In this document: piece by piece, positions 7,250 to 15,547 of the stretch
Layout: every line of letters begins with the position of its first letter
How positions within the stretch are numbered: position 1 is the first letter of the stretch
Assembly: GCA_018649725.1 (NCBI GenBank)
Contig: JABIHH010000021.1
Span: 1 to 32,661 of the forward strand
Reading direction: 5' to 3'
Length of the DNA stretch: 32,661 bases
DNA from: Rhodospirillaceae bacterium
GTDB lineage: Bacteria; Pseudomonadota; Alphaproteobacteria; Rhodospirillales; UBA2165
Made by a program: the position numbers and the translations under genes
The notes under the pieces: model-generated
Databases searched by the model: none
What the model saw: the letters and a program-made list of their open reading frames with translations, nothing else
Told to the model about the DNA's origin: nothing

Positions 7250-8125
7250 ATGAGAGCAGAAGCTTTGGATATTGCACCCACATCAACAACAGTATTTCAC
7301 CCGAACCCTGCGGTTTTGGACAGTCTACGCACGCAAATTCGCCAATTGGAAAAAGGCCGCTTGCTCCCGGCAGAAAGCGAGCCAACGGTGTCGTTAGGTG
7401 ATCCTGAGATTGATGCGGCGCTACCCTGGGGCGGGCTGCCGATTACGGGTTTGCATGAGATTTTTGGCGACACGGCAGCACATGGGTTTGCAGCCGCGCT
7501 GATCCATAAATTGGTGGCAGATTCTGAGGCACCGATCCTCTGGTGCCAACGCGGGCCGGACCTTTGCGGCCATGGACTGGCGGAATTTGGCATTGATCCA
7601 GATCGACTGATCCTGGTTGAGGGTAAAAGCGACACTGATATTCTCTGGGCAATGGAAGAAGGGCTCAGGAGTTCCGGCATCGCAGCCGTGATCGGCATGC
7701 CTTACAAAATCCCGCCGATCGCCGGGCGACGGCTACAATTGGCAGCGGAAGAAAACGGCGTGCCGGGTCTCCTGCTCAGGCCTAAAGACAAAAGCGCCAA
7801 GGTAAATCAAACTATATCGCCGACCAGTGCAGCGCTGACCCGCTGGCATGTTACCGCCGCGCCCAGCATTACACCGGCGAGCGGCTTTGGGCTCGGCGCA
7901 CCGAAATGGAATTTAGAACTACAGCGCTATCGCTACAGCGCCCTTAATTTACAAAAACACGACAACAAACAAAAAAAGCTGGGGCGGATAAGTTCCTGGC
8001 AGGTGGAATGGTGTCATGAAACGGGTGATCTCTCTGTGGTTACCGACCTTCGCAACGGATCGGCTCAGCCGCACCCGAGCAAAAGCCCAGATTGGGGTCG
8101 GTACGGGAAACAACAAACCGGCTGA
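7250..8125 (+). CDS. imuA: ImuA, RecA-like mutasome accessory protein
   Basis: ImuA works with ImuB and the polymerase DnaE2 in SOS-induced translesion synthesis and mutagenesis. The 291-residue product has the RecA/SulA-like core: 'LPWGGLPITGLHEIFGDTAAHGFAAALI' fills the position of the RecA ATP-binding region but lacks a canonical GxxxxGKT. It is followed by 'APILWCQRGPDLCGHGL' and 'RLILVEGKSDTDILWAMEEGL'. The C-terminal 'SSWQVEWCHETGDLSVVTDL' is typical of the end of ImuA. The reading frame continues about 24 residues beyond that and overlaps imuB by 110 bases. It is the first gene behind a LexA box. An in-frame ATG 15 bases upstream is the alternative start. Confidence 0.9.
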   Translation: MRAEALDIAPTSTTVFHPNPAVLDSLRTQIRQLEKGRLLPAESEPTVSLGDPEIDAALPWGGLPITGLHEIFGDTAAHGFAAALIHKLVADSEAPILWCQRGPDLCGHGLAEFGIDPDRLILVEGKSDTDILWAMEEGLRSSGIAAVIGMPYKIPPIAGRRLQLAAEENGVPGLLLRPKDKSAKVNQTISPTSAALTRWHVTAAPSITPASGFGLGAPKWNLELQRYRYSALNLQKHDNKQKKLGRISSWQVEWCHETGDLSVVTDLRNGSAQPHPSKSPDWGRYGKQQTG

Positions 8126-9806
8126 AAGAAACCGCCCCTTTCCGCTTGCCACAATTACTCTACAACATGGCGGGCAGCGGATTGCGGCGACTAATCAGGC
8201 AGCAGATAGAGAAGGCATTAAGCCGGGCCTCTCGCTCGCCGATGCGAAAGCGCTGTTCCCGGACCTCGCCGTCACGCAATCAGACCCGGCCGCCGATCTA
8301 AAAGCCCTCGACAAACTGGCCCAAGCCTGTGAGCGCTATACCCCCTGGGTTTCACTTGATCCCCTGGGCGGTGGCCTGCTCACCGATATGAGCGGCAGCG
8401 GCGGCCTCTGGCTCGATGTGACAGGCTGTGCGCATTTGTTTTCAGATACTCTGGAAGCCCCCCACCCCAACCCTCCCCCTCGTGGGGGGGGAGGGGGAAG
8501 TACTGTAAACCCCTCATTCTCTAACTTTAATAACAATGGAGACTCTCAACATCTGCACAACCAATCCCCCTCCCCCCTTGAGGGGGAGGGTTGGGGTGGG
8601 GGGATGGCTGAAAATGCTCTCCTCAAAGACCTCCACGACCGCTGCCTGGCCGCAGGCTATCAGCCACGGATTGGCCTCGCTGATACGCCGGGGGCGGCTT
8701 GGGCGGCGGCTAGATATGGCGATAGGGTTTGCACGACCATCCCCGCCAAAGCCCAGCGGGACAGCCTTGCGCCCTACCCAATCGCGGCGCTGCGGCTTGA
8801 CCCGAAAACGCTTGAGGGCTTGGAAAGCCTGGGCCTCCGCAAAATTAGTGATCTCTATGAAATGCCAAGGGGGCCGCTCTCGTCGCGCTTTGGCGGTCAG
8901 GCACTCAGACGATTAGATCAAATGCTGGGCCGGTTGGAAGAGCCGATCTCACCCCGCCGTCCCGTGCCCCTCTATTCTGCCCGGCTGGCCTTTGCCGAGC
9001 CGATTGGCCGTACCGAGGATATTGGTCTGGCGCTGGATAAACTCCTGGCCGAGCTTTGCCCAAAATTCGAAGACAGCAGCCTTGGCGCCCGGCGTCTGGA
9101 ACTCAGCGTTTTTCGGGTTGATAATACCCGGGCAAGCCTCGCCATCGGCACCAGCCAGGCGTCGCGTGATCCGGGCCATCTGGCACGTTTGTTCCAAGAT
9201 GACCTCGACACCCTTGATCCGGGCTTTGGCGTCGAAGTCATTATTCTGGCTGCCTTGGAGACCAATACGCTCACCGCCCGGCAAATCGATACTGCCGGTA
9301 AAACCGCTCATCAAGCGAATGAAAATGCGGCCAAGTTGGTCGATCGGCTGTCGGGGCGACTGGGCCTACGAAATGTTGTCCGCCTGCGCCCGGTGGAAAG
9401 CTATCTGCCGGAACGCGCCAGTGAAACCCGCCCTGCCCTCAATCCAGGCCTACAAGTAGAAAAATCCTCTCTTATCAGCTGGAAAGTGGCCCAAAAGCGC
9501 CCGCTTCGGCTTTTGACCCAGCCACTGCCCATTGATGTCATGGCCCCAGTGCCGGATGGCCCGCCGGTGATGTTTTTATGGCGCCGGCGACAGCATAAAA
9601 TCGCCCACGCCGAGGGACCGGAACGCATTTCCCCCGAATGGTGGCGTCCAACCCAGCTGCAAACGCGCTCTAGATCACTCACCCAAGAAACCCGCGACTA
9701 TTACCGCCTCGAAGACCAGGACGGCCAACGCTACTGGGTCTACCGCGAAGGCCTCTACCGCCCGGATAAGCCACCCGGTTGGTACCTACATGGATTTTTT
9801 GCTTAA
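8016..9806 (+). CDS. imuB: ImuB, Y-family polymerase-like mutasome hub with palindrome insertion
   Basis: ImuB is a polymerase-like protein that lacks catalytic activity in characterised species and links DnaE2 and ImuA to the sliding clamp. The 596 residues begin MKRVISLWLPTF, as usual. The palm region runs through 'GGLWLDVTGCAHLF' and resumes at 'ALLKDLHDRCLAAGYQ' and 'ADTPGAAWAAARYG'. Between these, residues about 148-196 are a Pro/Gly-rich insertion encoded by a DNA palindrome (8458-8603), absent from family members I know. The helix-hairpin region 'LRLDPKTLEGLESLGLRKIS' and the C-terminal 'GPERISPEWW...TRDYYRLEDQDGQRYWVYREGLY' are intact. It overlaps imuA by 110 bases and dnaE2 by one base. 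The insertion lies in a loop after the DVTG strand and may be tolerated. Confidence 0.93.
   Translation: MKRVISLWLPTFATDRLSRTRAKAQIGVGTGNNKPAERNRPFPLATITLQHGGQRIAATNQAADREGIKPGLSLADAKALFPDLAVTQSDPAADLKALDKLAQACERYTPWVSLDPLGGGLLTDMSGSGGLWLDVTGCAHLFSDTLEAPHPNPPPRGGGGGSTVNPSFSNFNNNGDSQHLHNQSPSPLEGEGWGGGMAENALLKDLHDRCLAAGYQPRIGLADTPGAAWAAARYGDRVCTTIPAKAQRDSLAPYPIAALRLDPKTLEGLESLGLRKISDLYEMPRGPLSSRFGGQALRRLDQMLGRLEEPISPRRPVPLYSARLAFAEPIGRTEDIGLALDKLLAELCPKFEDSSLGARRLELSVFRVDNTRASLAIGTSQASRDPGHLARLFQDDLDTLDPGFGVEVIILAALETNTLTARQIDTAGKTAHQANENAAKLVDRLSGRLGLRNVVRLRPVESYLPERASETRPALNPGLQVEKSSLISWKVAQKRPLRLLTQPLPIDVMAPVPDGPPVMFLWRRRQHKIAHAEGPERISPEWWRPTQLQTRSRSLTQETRDYYRLEDQDGQRYWVYREGLYRPDKPPGWYLHGFFA
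8458..8603. repeat. Palindromic element inside imuB
   Basis: Outer arms 8458-8480 and 8581-8603 are exact 23-bp inverted repeats (left arm starts CCCCCCACCCCAACCC). Each half also folds on itself: CCCTCCCCCT pairs with the G-rich run after it, and CCCCCTCCCC pairs with AGGGGGAGGG. The 100-base spacer is AT-richer. The whole element is read through in frame. The same arms occur in dnaE2 at 12214-12319. Confidence 0.9.
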
Positions 9807-12800
9807 TGACCGCCTACGCCGAACTCCACGTCACCAGTAATTACAGCTTCTTGCGCGGCGCATCGCACCCGGACGAATTGGTGTTGCAAGCAGCTGCGCT
9901 TGGACACACGGCGATTGCGATTACGGATCGCAATACATTAGCCGGTGTCGTGCGGGCACACGTGGCGGCGAAACAGCATAATATCCAACTCATTGTCGGC
10001 ACGCGGTTGGATCTTGAAGATGCACCGAGCCTGCTCTGTTTGCCAACCGACCGCGCTGCCTATGGCCGGCTTTCGCAACTCCTCACCTTGGGCAAACGCC
10101 GGGCTGAAAAAGGAAGCTGTCAGCTTTATTTGGAAGACCTATTAGAGGGCGAGATATTCAAGGCAGGCAAGGGACAAATCATCATTGCTTTGCCGCCTGA
10201 TGAACCACCTGATCAGGGCTATATCAACCACCTTTCAAATTTAAAGGAAAACTTTAAAAAAAAACTATATCTAGCTGTAAAACATAACTATTATGGTGAT
10301 GATTATCAAAGAATAGAGACTCTCTCCCAGCTCGCCAAAGGGCTTTTTATCCCGCTTGTTGCGGTCAATGATGTCCATGCACATGCGCCTGAACGCCGGG
10401 TCTTGCAGGACGTCCTGACCTGCATTCGCGAGCACTGCACCATCCACGAGGCGGGCTTCCGTCTGCATGGCAATGCAGAGCGCCATTTAAAGCCGGGTGA
10501 CGAGATGGCTAGGCTATTTCAGGACTATCCCGGCGCCATCGCCAATACGCAAAAAATTGCCGCCAAATGCCAGTTCAATCTGGATGAGTTGCGCTACGAA
10601 TATCCGATTGATCCGACCAGCCTGGGCCGCAGTCCGCAAGAGGAGCTCGATTACCAAACCCGGCTCGGCATGAAAGAGCGCTACCCCGACGGCGTGCCGC
10701 TTAAAGTGCGTGAGCAGATCGAGCATGAACTGTCACTGATCGGCGAGCTTGGCTATGCACCCTACTTCTTAACGGTGCATGACATTGTCCGCTTTGCCAG
10801 ATCGCGCGATATTCTCTGCCAAGGACGCGGCTCGGCAGCGAATTCGGCGGTCTGTTACGTGCTGGGCATCACCTCAGTCGACCCGACCCGCATCGATGTC
10901 TTATTTGAGCGTTTTGTCAGTGCCGAGCGGGACGAGCCGCCGGATATCGATGTTGATTTCGAAAATGAACGCCGCGAAGAGGTCTACCAATATATCTATG
11001 AGAAATACGGCCGCGACCGGGCGGGTATTACGGCGACCCATATCACCTACCGATCACGCAGTGCGTTCCGCGAAATCGGCAAAGTCATGGGGCTTTCAGA
11101 GGATTCCATTCAAGCGCTTTCCGGCTCATCCTGGGGCAGTCCCAGCCGCGGACGGCCTAGTGATGAGCGGATTTTAGAGGCGGGCCTTAACCCTAAAGAC
11201 CGAACGCTCCGCATGGTTCTGGCTCTAGCCCAGCAAATTGCCGGCTTTCCCCGTCATCTCAGTCAGCATACTGGTGGATTTGTCATCACCAAAGGTCCGC
11301 TCGATAGCGTCGTGCCGATTGAAAATGCTGCCATGGCAGACCGCACGGTGATCGAGTGGGATAAGAACGATCTTGATGCTTTGGGGATCCTGAAGATCGA
11401 TGTCTTGGCGCTCGGCATGTTGACCTGTATCCGTAAAGCCTTTGAGTTGATCGAGCGCCATCATGCCGTCAAATTGACCCTCGCCAATATTCCGTCCGGC
11501 GACAAAGAAACTTACGACATGTTGTGCTTGGGCGACTCGGTCGGTGTTTTCCAAGTCGAAAGCCGGGCTCAGATGAACATGCTACCGAGGCTCAAACCCC
11601 GTTGTTTCTATGATCTGGTAATCCAGGTAGCGATTGTCCGCCCCGGCCCCATCCAAGGCGACATGGTGCACCCGTACCTGCGGCGGCGAAGCGGTGCTGA
11701 AGAAGTTGAATATCCGTCTGAGGATCTCCGCAATGTGCTGGAAAAAACCAAAGGCGTGCCGTTATTCCAAGAGCAAGCCATGCAGATCGCCATTGTCGCG
11801 GCAGGCTTTACCCCCAGCGAAGCCGATGGGCTCAGACGTGCCATGGCGACCTTCCGCCATACCGGCAATATCCCGCTCTACCATGACCGCATGATCAACG
11901 GCATGGTCGAGCGCGGCTATGACGCAGATTTTGCCGAGCGTTGTTTTAAGCAGATCGAAGGCTTCGGCGAATACGGTTTCCCAGAAAGCCACGCCGCCAG
12001 CTTTGCACTGCTGGTTTACGTCTCATCCTGGCTTAAGTGTCATTACCCCGCGGCCTTTGCGACAGCCCTGCTGAACAGCCAGCCAATGGGGTTCTATAAA
12101 CCCGCGCAGATCGTCCGCGATGCGCAGGATCACGGCGTTGAAGCGCGCGAGATTGATGTCAATGATAGTGAGTGGGATTGTACGTTGGAGATTTATGCAA
12201 ATGCTCTGGAATCCCCCCCACCCCAACCCTCCCCCTCAGTGGGGAGAGGGGGAAATCAAATCGGAGGTCTTGCAACAACTTCCTCCTCCCCCCTTGAGGG
12301 GGAGGGTTGGGGTGGGGGGACTGGTAAATGGCGGCACGTCAATGACCAAAGCACCGCCCTCCGTCTCGGTCTCCGCCAGATCAAGGGCCTCAAGCAAGAT
12401 GCCGCAGATGATCTCATCTCAACCCGCGAGGACGGCTATTGGCAGATTCCGATGTTGAAAGACCGGGCGGGCCTTAAGCGGGGTGCGTTGGAGAAGTTGG
12501 CTGATGCGGATTGCTTTCAGTCTTTGGGGTTAGATCGCCGGCAGGCACTTTGGGAAGTTAAGGGGCTAAGCGATGCAAAACCATTACCGCTTTTCGCGCA
12601 TTTACCCGAACATCGCTTTCGCAAAGAGCCTTCGGTCACGCTACCGAATATGAGCCGTGGCGAGAATGTCGCGGCTGATTACAAAGCGCTCAGACTTTCA
12701 CTGAAAGCCCATCCGATGGCATTGCTTAGAGACGGCTTTAAGCCTGAGAAAATCATCACCTGCGCCGAGCTTGCAACAGCAAAGCCAAACACCATGGTCC

Positions 12801-13147
12801 GCCTAGCCGGTGTCGTCCTGATCCGCCAACGTCCGGGGAGTGCGAAGGGGGTAATCTTTGTGACCATTGAAGATGAGACCGGTATCGCCAATCTGATTGT
12901 CTGGCCGCATAAGATGGAGCGCTATCGCCGTACCGTGATTGGCTCTTATTTGCTGGGCGTTGAGGGCAAGCTGCAACGCGAAGGGATTGTGACCCACATT
13001 GTCGCCGAAAAGCTTTATGATTTCTCCTATCGGCTGGGCTATTTGACCGAAGCTGATGCGGGAACGCGTGACAACCCGTCCGCCCCCAAACTCAAACCGC
13101 AAAATGCCAATAAGAAACTCACACCGGGTTCGAGAGATTTTCACTAG
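9806..13147 (+). CDS. dnaE2: Error-prone DNA polymerase DnaE2 with palindrome insertion
   Basis: A C-family polymerase responsible for SOS mutagenesis with ImuA and ImuB. The start is placed at the ATG overlapping the imuB stop (TAATG), giving MTAYAELHVTSNYSFLRGAS and 1113 residues; an upstream GTG at 9779 would add nine unlikely residues. An N-terminal PHP domain is followed by the polymerase core with catalytic aspartates in 'PDIDVDFENERREE' (D380, D382, D384), 'RGSAANSAVCYVLGIT' and 'FPESHAASFALLVY'. The C-terminal OB fold lies near 'TMVRLAGVVLIRQRPGSAKG'. Residues about 803-838 are a Pro/Gly-rich insertion from a palindrome, placed between 'DSEWDCTLE' and 'ALRLGLRQIKGL', at the junction between the palm/fingers part and the helix-hairpin-helix region. 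It shares the SOS promoter upstream of imuA. Confidence 0.94.
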   Translation: MTAYAELHVTSNYSFLRGASHPDELVLQAAALGHTAIAITDRNTLAGVVRAHVAAKQHNIQLIVGTRLDLEDAPSLLCLPTDRAAYGRLSQLLTLGKRRAEKGSCQLYLEDLLEGEIFKAGKGQIIIALPPDEPPDQGYINHLSNLKENFKKKLYLAVKHNYYGDDYQRIETLSQLAKGLFIPLVAVNDVHAHAPERRVLQDVLTCIREHCTIHEAGFRLHGNAERHLKPGDEMARLFQDYPGAIANTQKIAAKCQFNLDELRYEYPIDPTSLGRSPQEELDYQTRLGMKERYPDGVPLKVREQIEHELSLIGELGYAPYFLTVHDIVRFARSRDILCQGRGSAANSAVCYVLGITSVDPTRIDVLFERFVSAERDEPPDIDVDFENERREEVYQYIYEKYGRDRAGITATHITYRSRSAFREIGKVMGLSEDSIQALSGSSWGSPSRGRPSDERILEAGLNPKDRTLRMVLALAQQIAGFPRHLSQHTGGFVITKGPLDSVVPIENAAMADRTVIEWDKNDLDALGILKIDVLALGMLTCIRKAFELIERHHAVKLTLANIPSGDKETYDMLCLGDSVGVFQVESRAQMNMLPRLKPRCFYDLVIQVAIVRPGPIQGDMVHPYLRRRSGAEEVEYPSEDLRNVLEKTKGVPLFQEQAMQIAIVAAGFTPSEADGLRRAMATFRHTGNIPLYHDRMINGMVERGYDADFAERCFKQIEGFGEYGFPESHAASFALLVYVSSWLKCHYPAAFATALLNSQPMGFYKPAQIVRDAQDHGVEAREIDVNDSEWDCTLEIYANALESPPPQPSPSVGRGGNQIGGLATTSSSPLEGEGWGGGTGKWRHVNDQSTALRLGLRQIKGLKQDAADDLISTREDGYWQIPMLKDRAGLKRGALEKLADADCFQSLGLDRRQALWEVKGLSDAKPLPLFAHLPEHRFRKEPSVTLPNMSRGENVAADYKALRLSLKAHPMALLRDGFKPEKIITCAELATAKPNTMVRLAGVVLIRQRPGSAKGVIFVTIEDETGIANLIVWPHKMERYRRTVIGSYLLGVEGKLQREGIVTHIVAEKLYDFSYRLGYLTEADAGTRDNPSAPKLKPQNANKKLTPGSRDFH
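12214..12319. repeat. Palindromic element inside dnaE2
   Basis: Outer arms 12214-12236 and 12297-12319 are exact 23-bp inverted repeats, identical to those of the imuB element. The spacer here is 60 bases and differs in sequence from that of imuB. The right arm is read in the same frame as in imuB (PLEGEGWGGG). The left arm is read in a different frame (PPPQPSPSVGRGG instead of PHPNPPPRGGGG). Confidence 0.9.
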
Positions 13148-13228
13148 CCTTAAAATCCAGCTAGACATGCGGTAGAAAAAGCGCACACTCCGCCCTCAAA
13201 AATAACAAATAAACCTGGGGAATACACT

Positions 13229-14512
13229 TTGAGCGACGAGATATCATCCGAAGCCACCATTAAAACCAAAGCCGGGCGCGTTGCGTTTCAACACGCTGAT
13301 TATCGCTGGTTCTGGCTGGCACGGGTCTTGGGCGTCTTTGCCATTGATATGCAAATCACCGCCGTCAGCTGGCAAGTCTATCAGCTCACCGGCAAACCAT
13401 TGGACTTAGGATTGGTTGGCCTCGCTCAATTCGCGCCCTTCTTTTGTCTGTTTTTGGTCTCCGGCACGGTGGCTGATCGCTACCAACGCAAACGAATTAT
13501 GTCGATCTGCGTTTCCATACAAACCCTCTGCGCCGTCGCGTTCTTTGTTATGACGATGACAGGCAATGCAAACTTCCCAACGATTTTCACCATATTGATC
13601 TTTCTCGGTATCGCCCGCGCTTTTCAATCACCCGCGCAACAAGCAATCGTTCCCCTTCTTGTTCCAAAAGAGCATTTCGCCAATGCGGTCGCCTGGACCG
13701 CAAGCGGGTTTCAAATGGCCCGAATTGCAGGTCCGGGTATCGCGGGACTTATGATCATTGCCGGTGAAGAATGGGTTTACGGTACAGCGATGATCCTATT
13801 TTTTCTGTCGACGATTTTTACATTTTTCATCAAAACCAATACCCAGGTTATTAGCCGGGCGCCGATTAATGTCGAAAATATACTTGCTGGCTTTAAATTT
13901 ATCATGAAGCGGCAAATTATTATTGGCTCAATTGGTCTTGATCTTTTCGCCGTTCTGCTCGGCGGCGCGACGGCTCTACTGCCGATTTTTGCAACCGATA
14001 TTCTAAACGTCGGCTCGGCGGGCTTCGGCGCATTACGGGCAACCCATATGGTCGGTGCTTTTACCACCGCGCTCATCTTGACCCAGCACCCGATCTCGCG
14101 TCACGCCGGAAAAAAACTTCTCTATGCAGTGGCGATTTTTGGCGCAGGCATTATTGTTTTCGGTATTTCGACCAGCTTCTGGTTGTCGATCGGCGCCCTC
14201 TTTGTGCTGGGTGCGGCCGACTCGGTAAGTGTCTTTGTGCGCAATAATTTAGTCCAGATTATCACGCCAGATAATATGCGGGGCCGGGTCAGCGCGGTCA
14301 GTTCCGTCTTCGTTGGCGCCTCTAATGAAGTCGGAGAATTTGAAAGCGGTGTTACAGCGGAATGGTGGGGTGTCGTCCCGGCAGTGGTTGTCGGTGGCGT
14401 TGGGACTATTTTTATTGCAGGATTATTTGCTAAGATATTTCCAGAACTGCGAGAAGTTGATAGTCTCAATCCAGACGACCTCGTACGGAAATATCAGAAA
14501 ATGGAATCTTGA
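13229..14512 (+). CDS. MFS transporter
   Basis: A 427-residue inner-membrane protein of the major facilitator superfamily with about 12 hydrophobic segments. The MFS loop 2-3 signature appears as 'SGTVADRYQRKRIM' (about residues 78-91). The N-terminal 'YRWFWLARVLGVFAIDMQITAVSWQVYQLTG' and overall layout resemble the EntS/MFS_3 group of exporters. The substrate cannot be deduced. The TTG start at 13229, behind a GGGG element 8 bases upstream, gives MSDEISSEATIKTKAG. It lies 81 bases after dnaE2 and 27 bases before the aldo/keto reductase, with which it may be co-transcribed. Nothing looks truncated. Confidence 0.85.
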   Translation: MSDEISSEATIKTKAGRVAFQHADYRWFWLARVLGVFAIDMQITAVSWQVYQLTGKPLDLGLVGLAQFAPFFCLFLVSGTVADRYQRKRIMSICVSIQTLCAVAFFVMTMTGNANFPTIFTILIFLGIARAFQSPAQQAIVPLLVPKEHFANAVAWTASGFQMARIAGPGIAGLMIIAGEEWVYGTAMILFFLSTIFTFFIKTNTQVISRAPINVENILAGFKFIMKRQIIIGSIGLDLFAVLLGGATALLPIFATDILNVGSAGFGALRATHMVGAFTTALILTQHPISRHAGKKLLYAVAIFGAGIIVFGISTSFWLSIGALFVLGAADSVSVFVRNNLVQIITPDNMRGRVSAVSSVFVGASNEVGEFESGVTAEWWGVVPAVVVGGVGTIFIAGLFAKIFPELREVDSLNPDDLVRKYQKMES

Positions 14513-14539
14513 GTTCCAAATGAGAGAACCAATAGGAAG

Positions 14540-15547
14540 ATGAAGAAAAGAAGATTAGGCAAAACCAATGCGGAAGTATCCGAATTAATCTTCGGTTGCG
14601 GCAATGTTGGCGGCATTATGATCCGTGGCGATGAAGACGTTATGAAGACGGCGGTTCAGAAAGCCTTGGAGGCCGGCATCAACTGGTTTGATACAGCAGC
14701 CGGTTACGGCGATGGCAAATCCGAAGAAAATCTTGGACGCCTTCTCAAAGAGCTTGATGCCAAGCCCTATGTCTCAACCAAATTGCGCATTGATCCCGAA
14801 AACACCGACGATATCCCCGGCCAGGTTGAGCGTATGTTGCACGAAAGTCTGGAACGCCTACAACTGGATAATATCGATCTCATCCAACTTCATAACGGCA
14901 TTGAGGGCGTCGATGGCGGGCGTAGTCTGTGCACGGACAATATCTTGGGCCGAGAAGGCGCAATCTACGGCATGGAGCGCCTGCGTGATCAGGGCCTTGT
15001 CAAATGGATTGGCATGACGGCTTTGGGCGACAGTAGTTTATGCAAGCGCATGATTGAATCTGGTCGATTAGATACCGCGCAAGTTTATTTTAACATGATC
15101 AATCCAACGGCGGGCCATGCTCAACCCCGCCATAGCTCCAGCCAGATGAGAAAAAAGAAAAGCACCGGCCAGGATTTTACCGGCATCTTGCACGCCTGCG
15201 AAGAATTCGATGTCGGCGTAGTCGCCATCCGCACCTTGGCAGCTGGTGTTTTAGCAACCGATCAACGCCATGGCCGAGAAAGCGTCATCACCAAAGGCAA
15301 CACGTTAGAAGATGACGAACGCAAAGCGGCTGGTGCCTTTTCAACGCTCGGTAATAAATACGGCACCAAAGCCCAAACGGCTCTTCGTTTTGCTTTATCA
15401 AACTCAAAGGTAAGCTGTATTGATTTTGCCGTGGCTGATCTAGATCAGTTTGACGAAGGCATTCAGGGAGCCGAACAAGGCCCCCTTCCCGCAGACGCCA
15501 TCCACGCCCTTGATGATCTTTATAATGAAGATTTTAGTGCGACTTAG
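14540..15547 (+). CDS. Aldo/keto reductase
   Basis: A 335-residue NADPH-dependent oxidoreductase of the AKR superfamily with a (beta/alpha)8 barrel. The catalytic tetrad is visible: D51 and Y56 in 'FDTAAGYGDGKSEENLG', K81 in 'VSTKLRI', and H118 in 'DLIQLHNG'. The C-terminal 'QTALRFALSNSKVSCIDFAVADLDQFDEGI' is the usual cofactor-side segment. The ATG has AGGAAG immediately upstream. It follows the MFS gene by 27 bases. Its stop overlaps the 3' end of the convergent cyclase gene by 4 bases. The substrate is unknown. Confidence 0.9.
   Translation: MKKRRLGKTNAEVSELIFGCGNVGGIMIRGDEDVMKTAVQKALEAGINWFDTAAGYGDGKSEENLGRLLKELDAKPYVSTKLRIDPENTDDIPGQVERMLHESLERLQLDNIDLIQLHNGIEGVDGGRSLCTDNILGREGAIYGMERLRDQGLVKWIGMTALGDSSLCKRMIESGRLDTAQVYFNMINPTAGHAQPRHSSSQMRKKKSTGQDFTGILHACEEFDVGVVAIRTLAAGVLATDQRHGRESVITKGNTLEDDERKAAGAFSTLGNKYGTKAQTALRFALSNSKVSCIDFAVADLDQFDEGIQGAEQGPLPADAIHALDDLYNEDFSAT

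Noticed and set aside
8458-8603. imuB as a pseudogene disrupted by a repeat
   Set aside because: The frame is open throughout, the family sequence resumes exactly after the insertion, and the C-terminus is complete.
9779-9805. GTG start of dnaE2 at 9779
   Set aside because: It adds nine residues from the end of imuB; MTAYAELHVTSNYSF is the family start.
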